The notes below the pieces were generated by a model. It did no database searches and was not told the DNA's origin. It worked only from the letters and a program-made list of their open reading frames with translations. 64,000 bases of DNA from positions 1-64,000 of the forward strand of contig NZ_BMHP01000002.1 of assembly GCF_014641075.1 (NCBI RefSeq), given 5' to 3'. The position numbers were made by a program, and so were the translations under genes. The DNA is from Paenibacillus nasutitermitis (GTDB lineage Bacteria; Bacillota; Bacilli; Paenibacillales; Paenibacillaceae). Shown here piece by piece: positions 7,758-16,693 of this stretch (positions are counted from its first letter, which is position 1; each line of letters begins with the position of its first letter).

Positions 7758-8096
7758 TCATTCAAAAAATTCATTAATAAATAAATCCACTTTCTTTAAA
7801 TCATTTACCTTCATTGTAGCAAGTTTTTGGGTTAATTCATTAATTAATACATCCTTACTATTCTGGGTAGATCGAGTATATTTCCCATATGAAAATAATT
7901 CCACAATGTTAGTACCTAGTGCAGATGCAACTTTTTCTAGATTTAAAATAGAGATGTTTTTTTCTGCTCGTTCTATTCCGCCGATATAGGAAAAGTGACA
8001 ACCAACCTTTTCTGCTAGCTCTTCTTGTGATAATCCAAGTGCTTTCCTCATGTCACGTATACGCTGTCCAAGTAATTTAAGAATCGTAGGTTTCAT
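7758..8096 (-). CDS. XRE-family HTH regulator
   Basis: This encodes 112 residues. An N-terminal Cro/CI-type helix-turn-helix spans residues 9-63 (IRDMRKALGLSQEELAEKVGCHFSYIGGIERAEKNISILNL); a polar C-terminal helix region follows (TQKLATMKVNDLKKVDLFINEFF) that may dimerise. The start is an ATG opposite an AT-rich spacer with the divergent gene at 8250. It is likely a transcriptional repressor of neighbouring genes or of itself, inferred from domain and context only. AT-rich codon use matches the tns genes, so it may be part of the transposable element. Confidence 0.85.
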   Translation of the reverse strand: MKPTILKLLGQRIRDMRKALGLSQEELAEKVGCHFSYIGGIERAEKNISILNLEKVASALGTNIVELFSYGKYTRSTQNSKDVLINELTQKLATMKVNDLKKVDLFINEFFE

Positions 8097-8249
8097 AATT
8101 ACACCTCATTAGTAGTGTAATCATTGAGCGAGAAGGCTTACATCCCCGATTAAGTATCATTTCATTAATTTAATACTTATAAGTATTAATTTATGTAATA
8201 ATGAGCATGATGAGAGTAACACTTCAAAAATTAGAAGAGGTGATTGTAG

Positions 8250-8567
8250 ATGCACGACGACACCAGCCTTAAAATAGGAATCGCAAAAGTTACACCAAAC
8301 GGTCTGATCTTTAATGACAATGTATATTCAAGCCCCTCAATGTTAAAAAGCCAGTGGTTCCAATTTGCAGATCGCGATGGGGAGTGGGAGCTCCCAGTTT
8401 TATACCTTACGGAAGAGAGCAATCATGTTTTTTTGTTTGATCAAGATAAAATGGAGATTGCCTCAGCGGTAATCAACGAAGTCAAACTTAGTGATGAGGT
8501 TCTTCAAGCATATTATGAAGCCTTAAACAATCTGAAAAGTCGACTGAAGGGAAATAAGAAAAGATGA
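8250..8567 (+). CDS. Hypothetical protein between two XRE regulators
   Basis: This encodes 105 residues, soluble, with no signal peptide. The N-terminal half is beta-rich (IGIAKVTPNGLIFNDNVYSSP, ELPVLYLTEESNHVFLFD) and the end is helical and basic (LSDEVLQAYYEALNNLKSRLKGNKKR). This is reminiscent of small transposase-type C-terminal (Mu_C-like) domain proteins seen in Tn7/Tn552-type elements, but I cannot confirm that. AGAGGTGAT precedes the ATG. It is transcribed in the same direction as tnsABC and divergently from the 7758 regulator. Confidence 0.65.
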   Translation: MHDDTSLKIGIAKVTPNGLIFNDNVYSSPSMLKSQWFQFADRDGEWELPVLYLTEESNHVFLFDQDKMEIASAVINEVKLSDEVLQAYYEALNNLKSRLKGNKKR

Positions 8568-8618
8568 GCTTCATTCATATTAATTATTTCGTGATGATGC
8601 AATTAAAATATTAAACAC

Positions 8619-8882
8619 TTAACTTTCTTTAATGTTGTTGGGAAGAATTTTATGGATTGGTACATCTAGTACGAAACAAATTTCGTAAATAGCGTGTAAT
8701 GTAATATTCTGCTGACCATTCTCAAGATAAGAAATGGAAGGCCTAGAGAGTTTTACTCGCTCACTAAGCTCCACTTGTGTAAAACCTTTACTTCTGCGTG
8801 CTCCTCTAATCCGCCTTCCAATTTCGGAATATAACTTTGATTCGTTTCTCCAATCAACGTGGTCATAAGAAGCTTTTTTCAT
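8619..8882 (-). CDS. Small XRE-family HTH regulator upstream of tnsA
   Basis: This encodes 87 residues. A helix-turn-helix occupies residues 20-75 (IGRRIRGARRSKGFTQVELSERVKLSRPSISYLENGQQNITL). There is hardly any other domain, as in short SinR/phage-type repressors. The ATG at 8882 is preceded by AGGAGAATTTG. It is divergent from tnsA with 527 bases between them. Direct repeats in that gap (9004-9040) could be its operators, so it is a plausible repressor of transposition, by inference. Confidence 0.85.
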   Translation of the reverse strand: MKKASYDHVDWRNESKLYSEIGRRIRGARRSKGFTQVELSERVKLSRPSISYLENGQQNITLHAIYEICFVLDVPIHKILPNNIKES

Positions 8883-9409
8883 CTCAAATTCTCCTCTAAT
8901 AATCTCTCTTTTTCACTAGTATTCCCACAAAAAATAGATTCTAGAACTCTAACAAAGAAAAGAGAAATTCATAGGATTCAAAATCAAATAATTAAATGTT
9001 TATAAAACTGAATACTAAACTGAATATTTAACTCAATATCATATATATATTAGTTAGTCTATTAATATACCACTAATTAAACTGGGATCCTTCTATAAGA
9101 TGAGCCCATTTTCAATATATATCAAAAACCTAAAAAAGTGCTTTATCAGGTCAACATAATAAGATCTCCATCACAATTTGTAAGTTCAGGCCACATTAAA
9201 TATTAGCTTTGATTAATGATATTTCTTAAAAATGTATTTTTAAGCCACATTTTGGAGATAGATATCAAAAGGAATACCAAAGCAGTTAACGATCAAAGAA
9301 GAAGAAATAAATGGAAAACTAATAACTTAAGATGAACATGATGTAGTGGAAAAGCGATTCAGAACATCAAGAGTCTAAACGATAACCGCGAAAGGTTGGT
9401 CAATATTAA
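8883..9409. promoter_or_regulatory. Divergent regulatory region with AACTGAATA direct repeats
   Basis: No gene is visible in 527 very AT-rich bases. At 9004-9040 three spaced copies of a motif occur (AAAACTGAATA, TAAACTGAATA and a weaker TTAACTCAATA). AAAACTGAATAAACTG also occurs at 7717-7732. They may be XRE operators or transposase sites. Promoter elements for both tnsA and the 8619 gene should lie here. Confidence 0.45.
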
Positions 9410-10072
9410 ATGAATTACAAACCAATCATAGTCCCTCGAAATAAGAAATATGGAAATAATTACTGGGAGACAAGAGGTCCTAAGGTAGAAAAGAGGGACG
9501 TTATTTTATATAGTGACTTGGAATTTGATCACTGGTTGACTGTCGAATGCGATCACAATGTAAACACATATTGTGAACAGCCCAAAGAAATAACCTTCGT
9601 TATAAATGGTACGCTGCGTAAGAGCATATTCGACATGGTGATATGCGATTTTAACAGTTTGCCAACATTTGTTGAAGTGAAATATGAGTGCGAATTAAAA
9701 CCTTCCCATAAAAAATATGAGCGTACAATGAGACAAATTGAGGCTCAAGTTAATTGGTGTAACCATAATGGGTTTTCCCATGAAGTTCGCACAGAAAAGA
9801 CAATAAGAAAGGGAAGGCACACTATTGAAAACAAGCTTAGAATAATTTCAAATATACAAAATATTCAAAGGCCAACCCATTGTACAGTAGTTTCTAAATT
9901 ACTCGAGTCTCACAGAAAAATTAAGGTATCAGATCTTTACATGTTGCTCCATGGGCAATTAGAGAAGTATGACATCTTAGTAACTCTGCACTGGCTCTAT
10001 TATGAAGGAAAAATCGCCGCTGACCTGGATGAAACTATTTGGGGAGACAAAATGGAGGTGAGTTTAAGGTGA
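9410..10072 (+). CDS. tnsA: TnsA-like transposon endonuclease
   Basis: This encodes 220 residues. The N-terminal half is a restriction-type PD-(D/E)xK nuclease fold with E38 (YSDLEFDHW), D75 (IFDMVICDF), E89 and K91 (FVEVKYE), matching the catalytic pattern of Tn7 TnsA. The QPKEITFVINGT strand lies between them. The C-terminal half (about 120-220) looks like the helical TnsA domain that contacts TnsC. In Tn7-type elements TnsA cuts the 5' strands at the element ends so that excision is complete. It is the first gene of the tnsABC-tniQ operon; its stop overlaps the start of tnsB. A GCGAAAGGTTGG-like site precedes the ATG. Confidence 0.9.
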   Translation: MNYKPIIVPRNKKYGNNYWETRGPKVEKRDVILYSDLEFDHWLTVECDHNVNTYCEQPKEITFVINGTLRKSIFDMVICDFNSLPTFVEVKYECELKPSHKKYERTMRQIEAQVNWCNHNGFSHEVRTEKTIRKGRHTIENKLRIISNIQNIQRPTHCTVVSKLLESHRKIKVSDLYMLLHGQLEKYDILVTLHWLYYEGKIAADLDETIWGDKMEVSLR

Positions 10073-12057
10073 GAATTCGTCTAACAGAAATAGAGGGACT
10101 TTTTGAAGAACAAAAGAATCCCCAATTATGGCCGACCGTTGATGAATATGAATTAGACGAGGTGGATAAGGATGTTTACCTCAGAAGAAAAACTGCCGTT
10201 ATGATGTACTTCAAAAGGGAAGGAACTTCAGAAGTTATCAAGAATGCAACCTTAATTGGTAGACAAGAATTGGTCCGCCTTATTAAACGTTGCATGATTC
10301 TTGATGAAAATGGTGTTGTGTGGGGATTCAGGGGGTTAATCCCAAATAAAAAAGTCAAGCCATATAAATTAAAGATAGTTGAAAATAAGCGAAATGAATC
10401 AAGAAAGTCCGGAGAGTTTATCCTACTCCTAGAAAAACATCCTGACCTCAAGGACTTAATCGATGACCTGTATCTAGGTCGCAATAGGAGGTCCCTTGAA
10501 CCGGCAATGAAACCCAGGTACATTCATAAGAAATTAATTGATGCATGTAGGGAGAAAGGATTACCCCACTCGGAGTATCCATTTACAACCAAGTGGATGG
10601 GATATAGAGCATTACAGAGATATTTGAGACGCCTTGGATATCTCCATTTTAGTGCAGCAGTTTCAAGACATGGAGAGGATGCTTTACAAAAAGCTAGAAG
10701 TGCAGGGGAAGGCGAACAAAACCATCCTTCGATCTTAATGCCATATCAAAGAGTCCAATTTGATGGACACCGCATTGACGGCAGATTTGTGGTGGAATTA
10801 GTAACACCAGAAGGGGACGTGGTGACGGTGGTCTTGGATCGATTCTGGATCTTAACACTTCTTGATGTAGCTACCCGTAACATTATTGGGTATGTAATTA
10901 GCTTAAATAAAGAATACAGTGCCAGTGACGTTATGCGTTGCGTGCGCAATGCCGTTTTGCCTAAAGAAAAAATAAAGCTTACTATTGAAGGATTAACTTA
11001 TCACGAAACAGGTGGGTTTCCTTCAAATGTGTATCCAGATGCAACTGCCTGGGCAGTTTGGGATGTGTTATGTTTTGATAACGCAAAAGCTCATTTAGCA
11101 AATATAGTTAGAGACCGGCTAAAGCATTTAATTGGCTGCACAACGAATCTTGGACCAGTTGCTCTTCCCATGCGTAGAGGGTTAATTGAAAGATTCTTCA
11201 AAATACTTGAGGAATCAGGTTTCCATCGATTACCGAATACGACAGGTAGTAATCCAAATGATCCAAGAAGGACCTCGCCAGAAAAAAATGCTGTTAAATG
11301 GAATATATCCTATGAGCATTTAAAAGAACTGGTGGATGTATTAATTTCCAACTATAACGGTACACCTCACGGAGGTATTTATCATCAGTCGCCTCTTGAA
11401 CTACTCGAAAAACGCATGAGCAGCGGATTACTTCCACGAAGATTGGAGGAAGGGAGGAGATCAGAAATGTTGTTCTTACAAACCTCTATAACACGAACTG
11501 TCCGAGGTTCCATTACATCGGGTAGGAGACCTTACATTCAATATGAAGGAGAGGAATACCGCAGTGAGAAGTTATCGAACTCAGCTCATCTAATTAACAC
11601 AGATCTGAAGATCCATGTGAATGTTGACGATATCCGAACCATAAAAGCATTCCTTCATGATGGCAGTGAATTTGGTTATTTAACTGTCGCTGGAAAATGG
11701 TCCCTCACTGCGCATTCCTTAGAGACTAGAAGAGCGATTAACTCATTAGTTCATCGCAAGTTACTGCATTTCACAAATAATGATGATCCAATTTTCGTCT
11801 ACACAGATTACTTAATGAAAAATGCAAAAAAAGGAGGTAAGAAAGGAACATTCAACAAGATCACCAAAGTTAATGAGGCTGCTTCTAAGAATTCACCGGT
11901 TAATGCACCTGAAGAATATACTCGGGCATTAGAAACAGCCCAGGCACAGGAAGCTGCCTTGGATAAGGTAAGAGAAATGAATCAAATCCAACAGCAAGAA
12001 ATTGAAATAGGGCACTATGAAAAAATGCTAATTAAGTTCAAAACAAAATACGTCTGA
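10069..12057 (+). CDS. tnsB: TnsB-like DDE transposase
   Basis: This encodes 662 residues from GTG 10069, which overlaps the tnsA stop (GTGA) and follows GGAGGTGAG; a TTG at 10039 is in frame but less likely. An RNase H-like rve core lies at about residues 220-400 with acidic residues in VQFDGH, VLCFDNAKAH and RRGLIERFFKILE, the DDE triad. N-terminal HTH-type DNA-binding domains and a Mu-type C-terminal beta domain flank it. The C-terminal ~90 residues are lysine-rich and then coiled-coil-like (ALETAQAQEAALDKVREMNQ), probably the TnsC contact. It breaks and joins the 3' ends and binds the terminal repeats. Confidence 0.93.
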   Translation: MRIRLTEIEGLFEEQKNPQLWPTVDEYELDEVDKDVYLRRKTAVMMYFKREGTSEVIKNATLIGRQELVRLIKRCMILDENGVVWGFRGLIPNKKVKPYKLKIVENKRNESRKSGEFILLLEKHPDLKDLIDDLYLGRNRRSLEPAMKPRYIHKKLIDACREKGLPHSEYPFTTKWMGYRALQRYLRRLGYLHFSAAVSRHGEDALQKARSAGEGEQNHPSILMPYQRVQFDGHRIDGRFVVELVTPEGDVVTVVLDRFWILTLLDVATRNIIGYVISLNKEYSASDVMRCVRNAVLPKEKIKLTIEGLTYHETGGFPSNVYPDATAWAVWDVLCFDNAKAHLANIVRDRLKHLIGCTTNLGPVALPMRRGLIERFFKILEESGFHRLPNTTGSNPNDPRRTSPEKNAVKWNISYEHLKELVDVLISNYNGTPHGGIYHQSPLELLEKRMSSGLLPRRLEEGRRSEMLFLQTSITRTVRGSITSGRRPYIQYEGEEYRSEKLSNSAHLINTDLKIHVNVDDIRTIKAFLHDGSEFGYLTVAGKWSLTAHSLETRRAINSLVHRKLLHFTNNDDPIFVYTDYLMKNAKKGGKKGTFNKITKVNEAASKNSPVNAPEEYTRALETAQAQEAALDKVREMNQIQQQEIEIGHYEKMLIKFKTKYV

Positions 12058-12070
12058 CAGGAGCAATAGA

Positions 12071-13057
12071 ATGGAACGACCAAATATTATAGTGGGAACA
12101 CATCCAATTGAGATGGGACACTATCTAATGCCTACAAAAGAGGTTCTCCGTCTAATGGAGGGTATCTTCAAAATCGTAAATAATCGGATACCCGGTATGA
12201 TTGTTTACGGTCGTCCAAGGCTAGGTAAATCTTCTGCTGTTAAATTTGCAATTGATTACCTCCCTAATCAATTAGGTGTCTCATTACCTCTTTTGATTGT
12301 AAATACAAAGTTCTATAAGAGTCCAACAGAAATCAAATTTTACAGTGATATGCTTGCTGACTTCAAGTTTCCGTTTTCCAATAAAAGGGATCCTTCGGAG
12401 CTTAGGAGGCAAATTGTCTCTTTTATGCTTGAAAAGGCAGAGAAGTCTACACAACGCAGGATAATTCTTGTTATGGATGAAGCACATCGATTAACTGAGC
12501 ATCACTATAACTGGCTGATGGATATTTATAATGACCTGGATAAAGAAAGGATTAGCTTATCGGTTATTTCTGTTGGACAAGAAGAGTTACTAAACAGAAG
12601 AACCTTTTTTCTTAAGGAAAAGAAGGCACAAATTATTGGGAGATTTATGACTCATGAACACCGTTTTTGCGGGTTACGGTCACTCGATGATATCCGGTTT
12701 GTATTGAAATGTTATGATTCTGCTGAAATTTCACCATATCCTACGGATAGTGATTGGAGTTACAGCAGGTACTTCTTTACCGAAGCATACGATAAAGGAA
12801 CTCGATTAGAGCACGACGCAAAAGTTCTATATGAGTTGTTTAGCGAAGTTCGAAAAGAACATGGTGTTTCTGCGGAGTTCGAAATCCCAATGGAGTACTT
12901 CGCATTTACTGTTGAAAATGCCATGAAAATTTACGGTGCACATGGTGATCGGTGTGATTGGATTTCCCGAAATCAATGGAAGCAAGCGCTAAAGCTATCC
13001 GGATATATTGAATCAGAAATTTATATGGCATTAGCGAACGAAGGGGCAGATTCATAA
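12071..13057 (+). CDS. tnsC: TnsC-like AAA+ ATPase
   Basis: This encodes 328 residues. Walker A is GRPRLGKS (residues 47-54) and Walker B is IILVMDEAH (about residues 135-143). A sensor-type VISVGQEELL and an arginine-rich stretch around IGRFMTHEH follow. TnsC filaments on target DNA link the TniQ target selector to the TnsAB transposase. The gene begins 13 bases after tnsB behind ACAGGAGCAATAG and its stop overlaps the tniQ start. Length is shorter than Tn7 TnsC (about 555) and nearer to the compact TniB/TnsC type. Confidence 0.92.
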   Translation: MERPNIIVGTHPIEMGHYLMPTKEVLRLMEGIFKIVNNRIPGMIVYGRPRLGKSSAVKFAIDYLPNQLGVSLPLLIVNTKFYKSPTEIKFYSDMLADFKFPFSNKRDPSELRRQIVSFMLEKAEKSTQRRIILVMDEAHRLTEHHYNWLMDIYNDLDKERISLSVISVGQEELLNRRTFFLKEKKAQIIGRFMTHEHRFCGLRSLDDIRFVLKCYDSAEISPYPTDSDWSYSRYFFTEAYDKGTRLEHDAKVLYELFSEVRKEHGVSAEFEIPMEYFAFTVENAMKIYGAHGDRCDWISRNQWKQALKLSGYIESEIYMALANEGADS

Positions 13058-14577
13058 TGAAACAAATAAATATTATTTGGAGAAAGGAGTGGACCAAGGA
13101 GTATGAAAGTCCTTGGTCCATCTTCGAGAAAGTATCTTTGGCAAATCTTGCTGCTCGTAACGTTATAATCCGTGAATTCGGTAGTAGTGATGTAAAAAAG
13201 TTGAAGTCGGCAATAGGTAACATCTGGAGGGAGTTTATCACCCTTGAAGGATTTGACGAAGATATTCTTACGAATGTCTTAGGCTTTAATCTAAAATATC
13301 AGAATAATCAAACCATCAATAAGATTATCGGTCCATTGCACAAATACCACCATTGGCCAAATATTTGGTTTAGAAATCATTTGAGATGGTGCCAACAATG
13401 CATCAGTTCCGGCTTTCATAGCTGGCTGCATCAATTTATATTGATTGACAAGTGTCCTTATCATGAGATGGATTTGATGGAGGAATGTCCGAAATGCTTT
13501 AAGCAAATTCCTTTTCTATTAAGTGATGTTCGCCTCAGCAAACCGTTTACTTGTAAATGTGGTTTTGCTTTGTCTAATCCAATTAAATGGTTATGGCGGG
13601 ATTGGAATAAAGCTTATGTACTTCAAAATTCGTCCGTTCTCCAATGGATATCAAATTATGGGGGAGCTGTCGAGGATGAAACATGGCTTTTTCTTCCACA
13701 ACATACCAGCTTAGAATTAATGTGTTGTATAAAGCCGCAGCAAATACGACGCTTTTCCAATCAACACAATAATATGATACGAGGGAGTAATTTCAGGTTA
13801 ACACTAGAACAGAACAAGGCAATATTCGATGATAATAAAGATATATTTAAGTCAATCGATCGATACTTACGTAAGACGATTCTATATAAACATAGCCATT
13901 GCATTAAACAATTTAGGGAACTCCGAAATACGGGTCAAGTAGAATTTCCTAGGATTTGTCCATATGCTTATGCTTATGTTTTTTGGAGACAATCTATTTT
14001 GAAGAATTCCAATTTCTATCGTGTTAATAGAAGGGCAGACGATATAGAAAATGACGATATAAAGACATTAAGTGAAACCCATTTACTTTTTGCCACCAAA
14101 CTGATTGGAGACGAGCTCAAGTATCTGTACGAGCAATACTTAGAGATAAATAAGCTTAAAGAGAGGAATTTCCAATTATTGCGATGGATATTAAAAAAAT
14201 TCACAGCAGATTTTTGTTTTAAATTTTTTGATGAATGGTTATTGATTGCAGGTGATAGAAGTGAATCTAAAACAGTTCCCAGATGGACCAATATCTATCC
14301 AATGAAGCAAGTCAGCATTTCAAAGTTTATAATCAAGCTGAAGAAACCAACCGAAGATTTCATAGAGGTTGCGTATTACACAAAACAAACTATGAAACAG
14401 CAAACCATTACAGAATACAAATGTCCGAATTATTCGCAGCGAAGTAAATACATTATTAACACAATGAGGACCTATGATCCATTAGGAGTTGCAATGGATG
14501 TATATTCAAGTCCAACCAGCGAAAACAAACAATTTAAAAAATACGTAGACCAATATGTAGCTCGATTAGAAATATAA
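13057..14577 (+). CDS. tniQ: TniQ/TnsD-family target selector
   Basis: This encodes 506 residues. The N-terminus has ESPWSIFEKVSLANL, the typical TniQ opening. A zinc-finger region follows with WCQQC (about residues 111-115), KCPYHEMDLMEECPKC and FTCKCGFAL. The remainder is a long helical, basic region typical of TnsD-like proteins, which read a specific chromosomal sequence. The target it selects is not obvious here. The start overlaps the tnsC stop (TAATG). No Cas genes are nearby, so RNA-guided targeting is not suggested. It lies next to the element end and reads outward, the reverse of the Tn7 order. Confidence 0.88.
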   Translation: MKQINIIWRKEWTKEYESPWSIFEKVSLANLAARNVIIREFGSSDVKKLKSAIGNIWREFITLEGFDEDILTNVLGFNLKYQNNQTINKIIGPLHKYHHWPNIWFRNHLRWCQQCISSGFHSWLHQFILIDKCPYHEMDLMEECPKCFKQIPFLLSDVRLSKPFTCKCGFALSNPIKWLWRDWNKAYVLQNSSVLQWISNYGGAVEDETWLFLPQHTSLELMCCIKPQQIRRFSNQHNNMIRGSNFRLTLEQNKAIFDDNKDIFKSIDRYLRKTILYKHSHCIKQFRELRNTGQVEFPRICPYAYAYVFWRQSILKNSNFYRVNRRADDIENDDIKTLSETHLLFATKLIGDELKYLYEQYLEINKLKERNFQLLRWILKKFTADFCFKFFDEWLLIAGDRSESKTVPRWTNIYPMKQVSISKFIIKLKKPTEDFIEVAYYTKQTMKQQTITEYKCPNYSQRSKYIINTMRTYDPLGVAMDVYSSPTSENKQFKKYVDQYVARLEI

Positions 14578-14585
14578 AACAAATC

Positions 14586-14629
14586 AACAAATCAGCGTTA
14601 CCGAATTAAAATGGTAGCGCTGATTTGTT
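14586..14629. terminator. Terminator behind tniQ
   Basis: AACAAATCAGCGTTACC pairs with GGTAGCGCTGATTTGTT with one mismatch across a 10-base loop, followed by TT on the plus strand. It ends the tns operon. Confidence 0.8.
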
Positions 14630-14668
14630 TCCGGGAAGGAAAAGCCCAGAAGAGCGCGACTCACCTTA

Positions 14669-14719
14669 GTATAGAAGTTCTTGTCGTTTTTGTATAGAAG
14701 TTCTTGTCGTCCGACAACA
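14669..14719 (+). repeat. Tn7-like element end with two TnsB-type repeats
   Basis: GTATAGAAGTTCTTGTCG occurs twice (14669-14686 and 14692-14709), 23 bases apart, followed at once by TCCGACAACA. Tandem ~18-22 bp transposase sites next to a terminal ...ACA (TGT on the other strand) are the hallmark of Tn7-type ends. The orientation places the element to the left, with tniQ inside. Confidence 0.75.
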
Positions 14720-15030
14720 ATATTATTAAAATGCTTGTAATGGGGTTTTTCTGGTTTACATACATATGTACAAAATACGGGTTTTGTGTAAATGTACATC
14801 AAAATCCGTGACAGATAACTTTCTTTGTCACAGTCTTCCTTCTTGTGCATGCCCCCCCTTATCAGAAATGCCTTGGTCTTCTGCTTCGGAATGTTAGGTT
14901 GATAAATTTGGTGTTATTTAATAGTGACGCTGATAAGTTCCTTGATCGATTAGTTTCAAACTAATAGCAGTTTTTGGTAATCTGATCAGCAAAAAACCGT
15001 CCACCACAAGGACGGTTTTTACATGCTTTT
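14720..15030. terminator. Intergenic region; terminator at 14991-15020
   Basis: No gene is visible. AAAAACCGTCC...GGACGGTTTTT (about 14992-15020) is a bidirectional terminator for the minus-strand hydrolase. ATTAGTTTCAAACTAAT (14949-14965) is a perfect palindrome of unknown role. Two related ATGTACA...AAAATNCG motifs lie near 14768-14813. Confidence 0.7.
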
Positions 15031-16050
15031 TCAGTGCACTTCCTTTATTTCGTTCATAAATTCTCTAAGGTCTTTAACGATCTCTTTGGATTTTGTATGA
15101 TGCAGATAATGATCGCCATCCAGAGTAATCACTTTTCCGTGCACGGAATCTTTAACTTGTTCTTCATGCAGCGGTATCCAATCTTTGACGCCTGTGTTGT
15201 TCGATTGTATAAAAAATAAAAGCGGAAGATTTTTTTGGAATTTTAAATTTCGAGCTGCAACAAAATTAGGATAAATATGTTCCATTTCATTTAAAGTGGT
15301 GGATTCATACATGTTTTTGAGAGAAAGCAATCTTATTTGTTCTTTTGTCTCATTATCATACGGCAGTCCAGCATATGGATTCTCACCAAATTTAAACATC
15401 AATCTGCCGAAACCTGATTTTTTAAGCAGTTTAAAAGTTTTTATTGGAAATTTAACATCCATACCGCCTTGCGTTGGAACGCTGCTATCGATCCCGACAA
15501 ATGCACTTACTTCGTTTTCATATTTATTCACATAATCCAGTCCATAAATGCCTGCAATGGAGTGACCCATTAGAATATATCGGTCAATACTAAGACTCTG
15601 TAAGGCTTCGTGAATTTCACTCACAATATTCGCTGTGCTTCGTTCCTTTTCAGTTCCATCACTTAATCCATAACCAAATGGCTCAACCATGACGACTTTG
15701 TAAAATGGTGATAACTCTTCTATTAGCGGCTTAAAATCAAGAGCCGGTGCTGCTGTTCCATAACCTGGTAGTAGTACGACTGTTTCTTCGCCTTTTCCTT
15801 GAATCAAAACATTCATATTATTCCCATCTACAGGTACTAACTGTCCATAGGATTCGATTCGTTTCGCCTCCGAATTACTACTGATTACATTCGTGATATA
15901 GACAATACCTAGAAAAAGAACAATGGCGATAACGATTGCTCCTATAATTTTAAGTAAAATGTTTCTCACTTTTTTTATCATCGATCCATTCCTCGTTTTC
16001 TTTTCCTCTGGTTGTGTCACTGTCATCTTCTCCTGTCTTGAACTGTTCAT
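15031..16050 (-). CDS. Membrane-anchored alpha/beta hydrolase
   Basis: This encodes 339 residues. One transmembrane helix at about residues 31-53 (NILLKIIGAIVIAIVLFLGIV) anchors it; the alpha/beta hydrolase domain then lies outside. It has the oxyanion-type LLPGYG, the nucleophile elbow GHSIAG, and a late His in DGDHYLHH near the C-terminus. The acid residue is probably in the DSSVPTQ or WIPLHEE region. The substrate is unknown. The start may be the first ATG or the downstream MIKKVRN; the long version has a polar cytoplasmic tail. A decayed second copy lies immediately upstream, so this was once a tandem pair. Confidence 0.8.
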   Translation of the reverse strand: MNSSRQEKMTVTQPEEKKTRNGSMIKKVRNILLKIIGAIVIAIVLFLGIVYITNVISSNSEAKRIESYGQLVPVDGNNMNVLIQGKGEETVVLLPGYGTAAPALDFKPLIEELSPFYKVVMVEPFGYGLSDGTEKERSTANIVSEIHEALQSLSIDRYILMGHSIAGIYGLDYVNKYENEVSAFVGIDSSVPTQGGMDVKFPIKTFKLLKKSGFGRLMFKFGENPYAGLPYDNETKEQIRLLSLKNMYESTTLNEMEHIYPNFVAARNLKFQKNLPLLFFIQSNNTGVKDWIPLHEEQVKDSVHGKVITLDGDHYLHHTKSKEIVKDLREFMNEIKEVH

Positions 16051-16107
16051 TTTGATTCCTTCATTTGCCGCTAATGAGATTTAACTGACACATCACCTAT
16101 TAATGAA

Positions 16108-16500
16108 TTAATTTATTTCTTTCATAAATCTTCTAAAGTTTTCTGCTATTTCGTGCTCGGGTATCCATCGATCCGTTGTTGAATGATTCGCGTGGATAAA
16201 GAAAATAACAGGAGATTGGAAGGGAATGTCAGCTGTCAGCAGCTTTAAAATTGGCATACATACTCTCGGCCTCATTCAATTGAGTTGAATAATTCATGTT
16301 TTTGTGTGTCAGAATTCTCAATGGTGACATTCATCTGTTTTCCATCTACAGACACATATTGACCAAAAAGCTCCATTCTTTTTTGCTCCGAATGACAAAT
16401 ACTTTAAGCAAAATGTTTAACACTATCATTGTTTTTGTTCCACTCCCTGTTTTCTTCTCTGTTTCTTGTGTCAAACTCATCTCCTCCTGTTTCAACTCAA
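16108..16500 (-). pseudogene. Decayed second copy of the alpha/beta hydrolase
   Basis: Minus-strand fragments match the intact neighbour. One piece reads FQSPVIFFIHANHSTTDRWIPEHE... and ends in RRFMKEIN, like FFIQSNNTGVKDWIPLHEE and REFMNEI of the intact gene. Another piece resembles its N-terminal VPVDGNNMNV region. The central catalytic part is missing and frames are broken, so this is a relic of a tandem duplication. Confidence 0.65.
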
Positions 16501-16600
16501 ATTGGGCTAACGATCCGCTAATAAAATTCTACAAGACGAAGATGTACTCCCTATGACGACTGTATGAACAGAGTATGAACTGACAAAAAAATGCCACGTC

Positions 16601-16626
16601 TCACATACAAGGAAGCTTGTATGTGA
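16601..16626. terminator. Hairpin behind the histidine kinase gene
   Basis: TCACATACAAG and CTTGTATGTGA form a perfect 11-bp stem with a 4-base loop. A T-run on the minus strand follows after about 10 bases. Confidence 0.55.
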
Positions 16627-16693
16627 AACATCGCATCAGAATACGGTTTAGACAATCCGACGGATATTTTGAACCTCCACATATCCTAAAAGC

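Noticed and set aside
9004..9040. Short repeats as a CRISPR array
   Set aside because: Units are about 11 bases with hardly any spacer and no cas genes are present.
14750..14815. TGTACAT-rich direct motifs as a second transposon end
   Set aside because: Repeats are short and imperfect and lie outside the well-defined terminus; recorded only as intergenic structure.
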